Assembly (NCBI GenBank): GCA_027625915.1
Contig: JANTQA010000023.1
Span: 19,344,001-19,408,000 of the forward strand
DNA from: Anaeramoeba flamelloides
Lineage: Eukaryota; Metamonada; Anaeramoebidae
Direction of reading: 5' to 3'
Length of the DNA: 64,000 nt
The notes under the pieces are model-generated. The model searched no databases and had not been told where the DNA came from. It saw nothing but the letters and a program-made list of their open reading frames with translations. This document shows positions 33,801-47,000 of the stretch, piece after piece. Position 1 is the first letter of the stretch. Each line of letters opens with the position of its first letter. The position numbers were made by a program, and so were the translations under genes.

Positions 33801-35071
33801 TTAGTTCTCAAATAAATCACTGGAATCACTAGAATTTAAAACGATAGTTTTATTTTTATTATTTTTTCTCTTTTTCAAACCTTCTTTAAGGTCCACATCT
33901 GATGAAAAATGAGCTTCGAGTATTGAAAGTTCCGATTCTTGAGAAATATCCCAATTATTGTCGTTATATTTATTATCACCTTTCATTTTGGATATTTTGG
34001 AAAATTTTTCTTCTTGTTCTGAATTTAATAAATGCTCTTCGACACTGTTTGAAAAGTTTAAATTTTTCAAATTTTTGATCTTCTTTTGGTATTTTGCCTT
34101 CTTTTTTTCAATTTCTTGAATTATATGAAAGTCCTTAGGAAAGTAATTTCTTCTGATGTATTTCCAAGCAATATCTGGTAGTAAGCAAATAAAAACTACC
34201 AATAGCAAAGAAATCCAACAGATAGGGTGGGTGTACACTTCCTTTGCAATTGAATGTAAATCACTGCTTAATTTCAAAGAGTTTGAAAAAATTGAAATTA
34301 ACAAAAACCAAAAAATGATTGATCCCCAGATAGTGAAATGGTGCATCCAAGTCCAATAAGTGGTTTCAATGGCAACCTTCAAATTGACAACAAAGACAAC
34401 TGAGGTGTAAATAATGATTGAATACACCCAAAACGCTGTTGGCTTCCCATCATGCCTTACTATATTGGTTCCAATAATTAATATCGGAATGAAAAACATC
34501 ACACAGGCATGGAAAACGCCTTCTATGATCCAAATCCAATACCCTTTGAAGGAAAAATCATCCTTTTGATTATCGCAAGAATACAATTGTGGATATTTTT
34601 CTTCAGATTCGTCTGAAATGTCTTGGTCAAAAATACCTACAATCAAAATGGGCAACGAGGTGAAAAATAAATTGTAAGTTGAAATTAAGAATGCTGGAAA
34701 TAATGTTTGTGCACTCCACCCAGAGAAATGCCCAAATAATATTTGCATAAACGAAAATGCTACATTTTTATAAAAGGAATATAATATAACTTTAATCACC
34801 CTTTTATAGCACCATCTTCCATGGACCAATAATAGCCGGCTTAAAAATCGAAATTGCGCAATAGAATAATCCGAAGCATTCACTGCTTGCATCCCTTCAT
34901 TACCTGAAATTCCCACTCCCACATGCGCAGCTTGGATCATTGAGACATCATTAGCACCATCACCAATTGCTAAAGTTGTCGAATTTTTGACATTGTGTCT
35001 CACTAATTCAACGATTTGCGATTTTTGAATTGGACTTACTCGGCAACAAATAACCGCTTGGCATCTTTGTG
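33801..35071 (-). CDS. Flippase last exon: hinge and C-terminal membrane domain
   Basis: Starts with CA completing a GCA codon after acceptor GATTTAG. It reads [20 protein letters not shown], then [40 protein letters not shown], several hydrophobic segments and a Lys/Ser/Glu-rich tail of about 100 residues ending at TAA 33801. Confidence 0.93.
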
Positions 35072-38000
35072 CTAAATCAATAAAATTTGGAAAATATTTT
35101 ATTTAATATGTTGAATTTAGATTAAAATTAAAACCATTATAAATATTATTATTGTCGTTGTTGTTATTATTTTTGAAAAAATGGTAATAAAGAAAATATT
35201 ATCAAAATAAAAAAAAAAAAAAAAAATGGGATGAAGAAAAATGGATTAAAGTTAAAACTATTTCGGAAAGAAGTAAAATTTCTCATTTTTTAAATTTTTT
35301 AATTGTTTTAAGAATACTGAAAAAAACATATTTGAGCACCATTAGACACTGAACTTTTGAAAATAAAAATATCATTAGTTACCCGATATTTGCAAAATGA
35401 ATGAAATCAATTAGTGTGGAATAATTAAATTTTCAATTTTATCAACATTTTTTATAATTAATTTTATTGATTTTTTTCCAATTTTTTCCCTGGCTGAAAT
35501 ATCTTTATATTGAGGAGAAGAGTTACAAATCAACAATACCAAGTGTTTATTGGCTAATAATGAGATGCTGAAACACTAAAGTATGAGTAACTTGAAAATA
35601 AAAACAAAAAAACAAAGGCCAAAAAATATCAAGAGTTTAAAAAAAAGAGAGACCAAAAAGAAAAAAGAAATTGACCTAGTAATTAAATAATTATCCCCAC
35701 ATTAAAATTCATGATCAACTATCAAACTAAATTAAATTTAGCAAAAGTATTGCGTGTGTGTGATTTTGGGTGTTCTTAATTATTCAATAGCATTGATTTT
35801 ATTTTTTGATTTTTCACCAATTACTTGTAAAATAAATTCAAAAAAATTGTACACAGTTTAAACAGTTCTAATAATAACAATACTGAAATTTCCTTTCAAT
35901 TTAAAAATAATTTTGAATTTTTACAAATTATTTTTTTTTGTATTTTCTGTTTTATTATCATTTCCTTTTTTCTAGTTACGTAATCCGTTTTGTTAGATTG
36001 GTAATTTTTTTTCCGATGATTGATATAAGGTTAATGACTACATTTTTGGCGAAAATGGTGAAATTGTGGATAAATATGCTCTTGAAAGAGTTTTATAATT
36101 CCAGTTAAATTTACACATAGAGAATTTCTTTTACAAAAAAATGATAAATTTTCACATTTCCAATTATTTTCACAATTTTCACCTTTTTAGATACTTTTTA
36201 AATTTGATTTTTATATTTCGTAATTTCGTTTTCAAATCGATAAAAACACAAAAAAATTCCTATGACTGTTCTAGATATTTTTTCCAGTTACTTTTACAAG
36301 TTTGAAATCTTTTAAAAGTCAAACTTGTACTTGAACATTCCTTAAAATGATTTATTTTTAAAAATTTCCTTCAAAAATCTATTTTAAAAAAATTTTTTTG
36401 TTTGGATGTAGATTTTGAAATTAGTAATTTTTTTGTCCTATTTCTTCAGAATGAAAATTCTTTTTAAAAAGTGAAAGGAAAATATCCCCATTATTAAACA
36501 GTCTCCGAAGTGGAAACGTAGTCATTAAAGTTGATTTAGATAAATCGAAAAATAAGATACAATTAGTTGTTTGTATCTTATCTTTTGATCGATCAATAAT
36601 TGTTTGTGAAATTTCAATAAATTCACCAATAGATTTCTTAGTTCAGCTCGTTTCATTATTTTGAACACAATGATTTTTATTTTTTCGTTTTATTTTTTTT
36701 TCTTTTTTTTGGATAAAAATGGTTACATATAAAAATATTAATACTTGGAGAACTTTCGCGTGGTTGAATATTATATTTGGAAAAATACCAAACAAATTCA
36801 GATTTTTGTTCCTATTTTTGATTTTTGGTATGCCCAAATTTTTGGGATGATGTTTATTATAAAGTTCCTCCTAATTTTTTATTATTTTCTATACTTTTTT
36901 GTATTTTTTCTGCCAAAAATAAATTTCTCAAAATTACTTTTTAATTGTTTTTTTTAATTTTTCCTCCAAAAAGGGTTTGAAATAATCCAGAAAATAACCA
37001 AAAATCGAAAATACTCGAAAATTTTTTAACCACTTAAAAACATTTTTTGAAGAACTTGTAATAAACCGGAGTGTTCAGAGATAAATGTTTATGGTAAAAT
37101 AACAATTTTACTTTTAGACAAAATTTTTTTTTTTTTTTTTGAATTTTCTACTATAACCTCTCTAAAGAGTTTTTGGTATCTTTTGAGTAGATTTGAGTGT
37201 GCTTTAGTACTTGATAGGGCAATTAAATGTGTATATTAAGTTATGTTTGGGTTTGTGTTGGGATTGGTAGGGTATAGATGTGCTAAAATTAAACCAATTT
37301 CTCTCCAGGTATGTAAAGTTAAAGGAGGTTTGGCTTGGGTAAGGTATGGGTATGTGTGTGTGTATACTATTAGATATTACTTGATTATTTTTGTGTTATC
37401 TTTAAGATTACAAAAGTATGGGTAATGATACACAATTAGAAATTGTCATTACAAAGAAATTTCTCTCATTAGTAAAGCCCGTTTAGTAATGATCAGAAAT
37501 GTTGCAGAAATCTAAGATACCAATTTCTTTCATACAAAATGGGTTGAATATTATTCCCCATAATTTGCAATTTTTTGAATTTTTTATTTTTCAAAAAAAG
37601 TTTCTACAATAAAATTAACATTTTACCATTAAACTGAGTATATTGATACTAAATGTTTCTTAGAAGTTGTTCAAAAAATGTTTTTAAGTGTTTTACAAAT
37701 TTTCAGGTTTTTTCGATTTTCGGCAATTTTCGGGAATATTTAATATATTCCTCCCAAATTTTAATTGTTCAGATGAGTAAAATTATAATTTTCAATTTTT
37801 TTTTGAAAAAATTTATTGTAGCATTTGAACTTTCGAGCGCAAAAATAATTTTCAATTTAGAACAACATACTCGAAACATGGTGATTGTTATGGCTAGCCT
37901 ACCCCCCCTTTAAAAAAAATTGAGTATAAAAGATAGACGAACTAGAGTGCTCTTGTTTAAAATAAGGAATTTTCAAAAAAATTTCTCTTTTTTTTTCATT

Positions 38001-41000
38001 CATTTTTTTTGTTTATTCATTTCTCTTATTGAAAAAACATTTGCCAATAAACCAAATAATAAAATACTAAAAGAGTTCAAGCTTGGAGCACAATAGAAAA
38101 ATTTTAAATTCAAAATTTTTATCGCTTTTTTTTTTGCCAGTTTTTAAGCCATTTTGAATGTGTTGAACTGATCAACCACAATTCGTGATTGATCGATCGA
38201 TGAGACAATTATTGTATTTTATGTGAGGTACTCAAATTTTTAAAGTTAAAATTGTATTTACTACTGATTTTTTTTTCCAACATATCGATCAGAAACTAAC
38301 CCCCCCCAAACCGTTTCTGTGATCCCAAATGAAATATGATCTGTGCCAAATTATTTAAAAAAACAAATTATTCTCATATTTTGTAAAAAGTGAGTATTAG
38401 TAGTTATAAAAATGAAAAATTTACCTAATTTTAAAAAAGTTAATTTTTGATTTTCTGTTAAAGCAAACCTGAGTGCTTTTCCAGAAATAATTAAAGCCAT
38501 TGGTTGGTATTGTTTATTATTTTGAAAGGCTGTTTCATTGGCATTTTCCATTTCAATTAAATATTCCTCGAGAATATCACTAGTAATATTGATGAGTTCC
38601 ATTTCATTTGTTAATAAAGAACAAGAGTGACCGATATTTATTGCTGTGCCTCTTTTATCACCCGTTAAAACCCAGATTTTAATACCTGCTAACGATAAAG
38701 ATGAAATGGCCTGGGGAACCCCCTTTTGTAATTTGTCTTCGATGGCAGATGCACCAATTAAGAATAGCTCATTTTCAATTTGCTCACAAACCATTTCAAC
38801 GTTTTTTTTCCTGTCGACTGTTAAAGTGTTTGCCTTGTGGAAAAGTTTATTCCATTCGTTATAATCTTCTTCGCTAATATTTTTTTTAGCAAAGCATAAA
38901 GTTCTTAGCCCTTCAGAAGCAAATGATTCGATCTGGTTATGGATAATATCTGAATTCAATTGTTTGTTCTTTTGATCCAATCTTTCATAAATGGTATCGT
39001 CTGCGCCTTTCATAAGTAGTATTATTTGTCCTTCTGGATCTTTAACAATAACGGACATTCTTTTTCTTGATGAATTGAATTCCAAAATATTTAACAATTC
39101 ATACGTTTTTCTCTCCCCTTCAATGTCAATTGTAATTGTCTTTGGTGTTCGGCCAATGAATGTATATCCTAATTCCCTTGTGGCGTTAACTAGTGCTCCT
39201 TCATCTGGCGATGCTGCTTGGTATTGGATTTCAGAATAATTGTCGATCTCTTCAAGATTATTTTCAATGATTACAGTATGGCAAAGGGACATTGTCAATA
39301 AAAATTCATGAATATAATTTGATTGGATTTCATCTGATTTATGAAGATCATTCAATAAATTTTTATCACTAAACTTCTTTTTTTTTTCTTTTCTTTTCTC
39401 TTGGTTCTTTTCTTTTTCATTGTTCTCAATTCTATTTAAATCATTTATTTCTCCTCCTATAATTTGATCATCTCCATAAATTTCTCCATTAATACTACAT
39501 TTTACAAAATTCATAATATTACAAGTTAATGTTCCAGTTTTGTCTGAAAAAATATGGTTAATCTAATGGAATAATAATTAGATGGATAATATTAGATGGA
39601 TAAATAGATAGATATTATTTAATTTTTTATTCAGTATATGTTTGGTATTTTCTACAAATTAATTTTTTTTGTTTTTTATGCGAGATTTGTAAAATGTAAA
39701 TATTTGTAGATTTTAGACATTTTTATCAACAATTTGTTTTTTTTTTTTTTTTTTTCTCATTTTTTTGTTTATTCATTTCTCTTACTGAAAAAAACATTCG
39801 ACAATAAACCAAATAATAAAATACTAAAAGAGTTCAAGTTTGGAGCACAATAGAAAAATTTTAAATTCAAAAATTTAATCTCTTTTTTTTTTTGCCAGTT
39901 TTTTAGCAATTTTGAATGTGTTGAAATGATCAACCACAATTCGTGATTGATCGATCGATGCAAAATTACTTGATTTATTATGATTTATGTTTAATCTACA
40001 TCTAAAATGACTTATATTTGTAAAGTGTATGTATGGGATTTTTAATTTTTGATGAATTTCCCCAAAAAAATAAATTGATTTTGTGGGAATCGAATTTTGT
40101 AACCTGTATTTTGTAATCCAAATTGGATACCCTAAAAAATCGAAAAATCTAAAAATGTACACAAAAAATTATCCTCAGCATTTTTTTTTTGGAAACTTTC
40201 AAGAATCTTAAGAAACGATTCCACATTGTTTAAGATTCTTTGTTTATGAAACGAATAAACATAAAAAAAAAAATTTTTATAAATTTAATAGCAAATTCAA
40301 AAAAAAATTTTACCAAATCTTAAAATTAAAGAATAAAGAAACAGTCTGATAAATATAATGCCAAACTCACTTTTAAATGTTATTTTCAGAAATAAATTAT
40401 TGTTATTAAAAGTTTGATCCATTTTTCAAATTTTTGAAAACATCAAAATTCAGCATATTTTAAAATTATTAAAAAAAAATATTTTCTTTGAAAGAAGAAA
40501 GAAATCTTATTATCTTCAAAGGGGATATAAAGTTTACAAAAATACACTTAACCAATGAAATCAATAAGTTTCGGAAATAACCCAGTATAAATAATCTTCT
40601 TAATATCAAAAAAAATACAATAATTATTTTAAACTTGAAAAAAATTTAATTTTTTCATTTTTTATACTTTTTACCTTTTCCAAATTTCCCTTCTTAAGTT
40701 GCTTGGGCTCTATGTTCCTTCTCTTTTTGTTTTTTTAGGTGTTTGGGAAAGGTAAAAAGTATAAAAAATCATTATAAGAATTGGTTGACCTGATCATGAC
40801 TAACCCAACCAAACTTGTTCATGATCAGATCTTCGACGAGGACTTATGCAACTGAACTGAATCCAACGAATGCGATCTGAAACCAACCAAAGTGAACCGA
40901 ATTGAACTTTCCGTACTATCTGTCGAGTCGTTACTTGGACTGGGCTTTTGCTGTCGAGTCGGTATCTTGTACTGGGATTTTGCGAAAACAAGATTTGGGA

Positions 41001-44000
41001 AACTTACAAAAAAAAAAAAAAAAAAAATAAAAAAAAAAAATAAAAAAAAAAAAGCAAAGCAACTGAAAAGAAAATTTTGAAAACCAAATCTTATTCTTAA
41101 AAAACCAGAGCTTTTTAGATTCAACCCATCTATACAGTTCTAACTCAAAATTTAATAAACAGCCTTTTTCATTTGATCTATAGTTGTTCAAATATTTAGA
41201 TCTCTTTATTAAAACAACCTATGGTGGCGATCCAAAAAAAAAACGACATAAAAGGAAACAACCACCAACCCATTCAACACTTGGGGCACAAAAAAAAACT
41301 TTTCACTGAAGTTTTTTCTTTTTTCTATTATTTTTTGACTCTCTTTCATTTCTTGCTTTTCTTTCTCTTTTTCTTGTCTTTTTTCTGAAATAATTTATTC
41401 TTTTCATTTTTTAAAGAAAAGATATCCTTTGAGCTGTAAACCTGCTTACATTACAGTTAGGATAAAAAACCCTAAATACAATTTTAGAGTTTCAGGCAAA
41501 TAGGAGGTAATTTTGTTGAATCACCTCTGCTCAACAATAAAAAAAAAAAAAAAAATTTAATTTTTTTCTTTAAATAACAGTTCAAATCAATTTTTTTCTT
41601 TTTATTTAATACAAAATCAATAGAAAAAGAACCAAAAGAATCAAATTAATAATGTTCCCTAATAATTTTTTGAAAACTCAGTAAAATTTCAACTTAAAAC
41701 CTAAAGAAATACTTTTTAATTTGATTATTTTTAATCAATATTTAATAACCACAATCTTACTTATTTCAGTAAGTTATTAATAACCAAAAGATTAAATTTA
41801 TTAAAGGATTTTACTATTATTTCCAAATTTTTTAAAGATTTTCAAACCTATAAAATTAATTGAAATTAATAATTATTATAAAAAAAAATAAATAAATAAC
41901 TGATTTTAATAATAACAGTTATTCGTTGTTTATGTTCTAAATATTTGTAAAAAGTAATATTACCTAATCTTTTAAATTTCAAGAAATTTAATAAATATTT
42001 GTGAATAAAATAAAGGATCAATTTTTCCTGATCTTTTCTGAATTAATTTTTTTGTTTTATTTTTTTCTGGTATTTATTAAAAAAGATTAAATTCAAGGCG
42101 ATTTGTTCTCATACAAAAACCATCAGAAATTACTAAAATTGTGGTTTCATAAAAATAAAAATATTTGTCCAATTTTTTCTTTTTTTTTTTTCTGATCTAA
42201 AAATTCCAAACAAAGAAATTACCAGATCTTTTTACTGAAAAATTAATAGTAAAAATTGAATTTCTTTTAAAAATGATAACTTATTAATTTTTCTAAAAAT
42301 GATAAACTGGTTTTTTTCAACAAGTTTAATTGAATCTTGTGAAAATAAGTACTCTATTTCCTTTGGGAATAATAAAAAATAAATAAGAGTTACTAATCCA
42401 TTAAATCAATTTTTAAATTGACAATTTAGATGTTGTTTTTTAACTTTGTTGTTTAATCTTAGTTTTTGATTTTAGAATATTAGGTATTTGTTTAATTTTT
42501 AATTATTTATCATTTCTGAAATTCATTAATAATGGTATATGTTTGATATATAAATAAGGGGATATTACGATATCTTTGTCAATTCGCGATAAAGCTTCAA
42601 AAATCACGATAATTTCTAAATCAAATATTTTTTCAAATCAGGATATTATAGAAAATTGCGATAATCAATAATATCGTAAAAATATTACAAATCGTGATAA
42701 GTGCCAAAATATTGCAATTAAAAAGTAATCGCGATATAATAGTTTATGACTTTTTTTAAAAATTCAACAGTATTTTTAAAAATAAAAATTTTATTTGATC
42801 CAAAAAATAGAACCTTGAAAAAAAAGTTATTTCTTTTAAAAAACAACAAAAAAGATACTTGATTCAATCAAGGATCAGATAAAAGAGTTGTATTGTATTT
42901 TCTTTTGATTTGGTTGACAGATCGATCGATACTTTAGAATAACAATAAACATAATAAAAAAGATAAATAAATATATTCTCAGCCAATAGTGGCGTTATAA
43001 ATTGAGTTGAATAAAAAGGCTTCTAAAACAACCAACCCTTCACGCATTCTTTGAAGAATGTGTTCTTGGATTAAAACATTTTCAATTATCTAAGAAAGTG
43101 GAAAGGAGTTGAATAACTTTTTAAAAGCTTTCACAACAAACTAACCACATTATCACCAATTATTAAGATTGTTTGTACAATTTGTTTTCTTTGTTCTTCT
43201 TCTTCTCATATCTATGTATTCTTCAGAAAACAAAACTAGGGTTAAAGGTTTTTTATTCGATCACCAATAAGAAAGAAAATTCCTCTTTCTTCCTTTTTGT
43301 TATTTAACTTGTGAAGGCAACAACTCCATTTTAAGAAAACACATCTATCTTATATTCAAGTGTATTGTTGAAATGAATAATTATTAGTTTGATCATAAAA
43401 TTTGTTTGAGATTTTATATTTTGTTAAAAAAAAAAAATGAAAGCAAATATTTTGTAATTGTTGTGCTCTTAAATCCATATAAAAGAATAACAAGTTTAAT
43501 GTAATATGAAGTAATATATAAATAAATAAATAACAGAGAGAACTTACGCATCCAATTTCTTCGGTTAAATTTGATGTTCTAGCTTTTGCAGGGGTATCTG
43601 TTTCTATATGATACATTTTCATATCTTTATTAATAAACCAAGATTGTGTAAATTTTACAACTTCCTTTAATAATCAAATTTTTAGAACCAAAATAATATA
43701 TTTAAATAAATTAGCATATTAAAAACAATAAGAAAAATAATAAAAAAATTAGAAAAAAAGTATATTGAAAAAAAAAAAAAAAAAAAAAAAGAGATTTAAA
43801 ATTTGTTAAAAAAAAAAAAAAAAAAAAAGCATTAATCAAAGATAAAGATCTTAGAAATAACTTACTAATGAAACATAAAGTGATATTGGAACTATAACAT
43901 TTGAAACAATTACAAAACTAAAAAAGCCAACTATTCCACGAACAATTATATTTTGAGATATTCCGGATTCTTTGTCAATTGCTATATACCAGGCTTTTTT

Positions 44001-47000
44001 TTTCCAATCTTTTTCCCATCGTGCTGACATTATCCCACCTACTGTGCCAATACACATTAAGAAAAAGAATAAAGTGACTAACCTAGGATTTAATTGAATT
44101 TCAACACTTGATCGTTTACTGGGTGCCTCTTTTGAATTCTGAAATAATTTTGTATCCTTTCCGGTAAAAACTACAAATCCGATGACCCATTTAGTATTTT
44201 TTAAAGTGCTACCCCTTAATAATAATTGATTCTGATTGAGGGATAATTTTTCTTGATTTTCAAATGTGATATTACCATCAAATCCATTAATATTATTATT
44301 TGGCAATTCACTTGCAAACTCTGCATAGAAATCTTGTAACTTATCTGTGTTTGAATATTGTAAAGTCTCTGGTATTGCTTGTTTAATTTTTAAATTTGTT
44401 TCGCCATCAAGGTTTCGAGTATCGATATAGCATATCCCATTATTATTACTTGAACTTAATAGCAACAAGTCGACCGGTAGAAATTCATTTTCCTGAACCT
44501 TGACAAAATCAGATACTTTGATTTCTTTCCACGCAATAGGTAGCCATTCGTTGTTCCGGAAAACTAAGACTTTCCTATTATTGATTTCGTTGTCAGATTT
44601 ATGGCGCTGGTAATCTTCATATGCCTCCCTGGCAGCAGTTATAGATAATACAATAACTAATGGGGCCAATGAAACGGTGGGCGTTAAAGGCGAAAATGGT
44701 AGATATCTTTTTCATTGAATAAATATTTTATTTTTGTTGTATTTTGTTTTGTTTTGTTTTGTTTTGTTTTGTTTTGTTTTGTTTTGTTTTGTTGTGTTGT
44801 GTTGTGTTGTGTTAGGTTGTGTTGTGTGTATAAATTTTGAAAAAATTGTGATTTTGATTCCAAAAATTGAATTTTAGATTAAATTAAAAAATGTCCGATC
44901 AATATTGCGAATTAAATTTTATTTTGATATATTTTAATATATATCTAATTCTAATGAATGAAATTTAAATAAACGATTGGATTTTTTGTTAGTTATTTAT
45001 TTTTCTTTAATATTTTCTTATCCATAAATATCATCAAAACATTTTTTCTTTTGGCTATTTTATTCAAAGAAAAAAAAAAAAAAAAATTTGGATTTTTTTA
45101 TTTCATGTCTACATGCAAATGATAAAAGAGTGGCAATAAAGTAAAATAATCAAATGAACACAACAACAAAACTCACAAAAACTAAAAATGTATCAATTAA
45201 GATAATCACAAAGTGCTAAAATTAATTTGTTTTTGTTTTTAATTGCTGGCTGGGGATAATTTCTGTAGATGTTTTGATATTTTGGATATTTGTAGATTTT
45301 TTGAGGGTAAACGATTTGGGTCACAGAACACAGGTTACAAAATTCGATTCCCACCAGATCCATTTCTTTTTTAAGGAAATTAATCAAAAATTAAAAATCT
45401 CAGACATGTACTTTGCAAATATTAGTTATTTTAGATGAGGATTAAATATAAATCCTAATAAATGAAGGAGTATAGCTATACGCAAACACAAAAATTTGTA
45501 TGTATGTTTCAAGTTACTACAAAGAATTGTTAAAACCGAGTTGGTGGATCCGAACTGTATTAATTGATCTTAGAGCCCACTTTGGAGTTGAGGAAAAGTT
45601 TTCAATTGGATAATTGGTGTGTAGTGAAAATGATCGAAAGAGTTATGCTCTTCGTTCTCGTTAGTGGCGCTGCCCATTTAAAAATTGCCCCGTTCAAGTA
45701 ATTTTACAACCAGATTTACCAATCAAAGAGAATACAAACAAAAAAAAAAAATAACAATGTCAATAACAAGACAAACAAAATTTGCCTTTTTGAAGGTTAT
45801 TGAAGAAAAAAAAAATTGTTTACAAAAATGTCAAAAATCTACAAATATTTAGATTTTTCAAAAATCACCTGATTTTTGAAAGAGTATCATTACAAAACAT
45901 CAAACATTTGAAATTATCTTCAAAATGAAAAATTATAAATTCAATTAATTCCAATAATTGGATTATTGTGAAAGAAAATCCATATATCTCTGAATTGAAA
46001 GAGAGTAATAAGTAAAGAAAATTATTTCAAATAATAAAAAAAGGAGAAGAAGAAAATATAAACTCCATTTCGTAATCATTGGCCCATTAAAAATCAAATT
46101 TTGAAAATAAATATTTTTATAATTATTATTATGAGGTTTTATACTAACTAAATTTCATAATAAATGTACCAATTTTTTTTTTACTTTTTTTTATTTTACT
46201 TTTTTTTATTTTAAAAACAAATATTTCTAGTGTATTGAACTGAATATTAAAATAGTTATTTTTTTATTATAATAGATAACTTCAATTTATAAAAATATCA
46301 TTTAAATTGCAAAGGTTTTTGTAAAAGAAATAAATATTTTTAGTCGATTTCCTTTTTTCTCAATTCGATAACTCAACTTTGAAAATAAGTTCGTTTCAAA
46401 ATAATGATCTAACAATTCACAAAATTTTCAAAGTGCTTCCTTGACTTTAACCAAATAAAATTCTTTATTCAAAACTGAGTAAAAAAATTTTCAAAAAAGG
46501 AAAATTTGAATACATTTTATTTGAATTTATCAGTAATTTGAGAATTAAAAAATAATTTTTTGAATTATCTTTTAATTTCTTAAATGTCAAAAAACACCAT
46601 TTACTTGTCTTGTGGTATTTTTTTTATTTAGAAAATGAAAAGATTTTCTGAACAAAAGAAAAAACTCTAGAAAAGACCTTTAGGTTTTTTTTAATTTTTG
46701 TTTTGGTCGAAAATAAATAGATTTCCAAAGTAAAAACAAGAATTAAAAAAAACTCCTCTACTTTTCCAGAATTTAAAAAGAATAGAGAAAAATCTTTTCT
46801 TTAAATTCAATAAATTTGAATTTTGGAAAAGCACCATTAGGTTTTCTTGATTTTTTTGTTTATTTGTTGTGTGTTCTAGGTTTTTTTGAGGTTTTCTATT
46901 TTATATGTAAACTCTATTGATTTTCGTTAGGTTTTTTTGAGTTTTCTATTTATTTTGAAAATCAATAGATTTTCGTTAGGTTTTTTTTAGTTTTTCTAAA

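Larger units (their letters stand above)
35072..38424 (-). other. 3353-nt flippase intron rich in repeats
   Basis: Donor GTAAAT, acceptor TTTAG. It contains T-family repeat 37090-37632 and D repeat 37995-38202. The remainder (35100-37080) is AT-rich with no gene. The neighbouring intron between exons 2 and 3 is only 201 nt, so this one has probably grown by insertion. Confidence 0.85.
40656..41550 (+). mobile_element. Composite polyA insertion with about 15-bp target duplication
   Basis: Flanked by AAAAATTTAATTTTT on both sides and ends CAACAATA plus poly(A). It contains, in order, a 113-bp hairpin MITE (40657-40769), an unusually GC-rich segment (40771-41008) with a tandem pair of about 31-bp units, an A-rich tract (41008-41053), and a U element (41066-41548). 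Confidence 0.65.
40285..42400 (+). repeat. V-family repeat, copy 2, interrupted by a composite insertion
   Basis: Collinear with 27945-29500 on both sides of the insertion at 40656-41550: GTTTGATCCATTTTTCAAAT before, and TTTCAAGAAATTTAATAAAT plus CTTTGGGAATAATAAAAAAT after. It lies in a flippase intron. Confidence 0.6.
39563..43547 (-). other. 3985-nt flippase intron made of nested repeats
   Basis: Donor GTAAGT, acceptor TTAG. From low to high coordinates it holds D copy 2, E copy 1, V copy 2 with a composite polyA insertion, and a cluster of TCGCGATA-like motifs (42560-42740). The 42740-43500 part is AT-rich and unassigned. No gene of its own. Confidence 0.85.

Noticed and set aside
36745-37913. 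Several small plus-strand frames in the flippase intron
   Set aside because: Short, without motifs, partly within the T element; no coding-like composition.
40825-41191. Minus-strand frames over the GC-rich island
   Set aside because: They cross poly-A/T tracts and have no motif. The longest frames rely on non-ATG starts.
42560-42740. CRISPR-like array of short repeats
   Set aside because: The motifs are degenerate, irregularly spaced and in both orientations, without unique equal-length spacers, and the genome is eukaryotic.
45300-45365. tRNA-like sequence GGTTACAAAATTCGATTCCC
   Set aside because: Only a T-arm/B-box resemblance is present. No acceptor stem, anticodon arm or A-box could be folded, so no tRNA was called.
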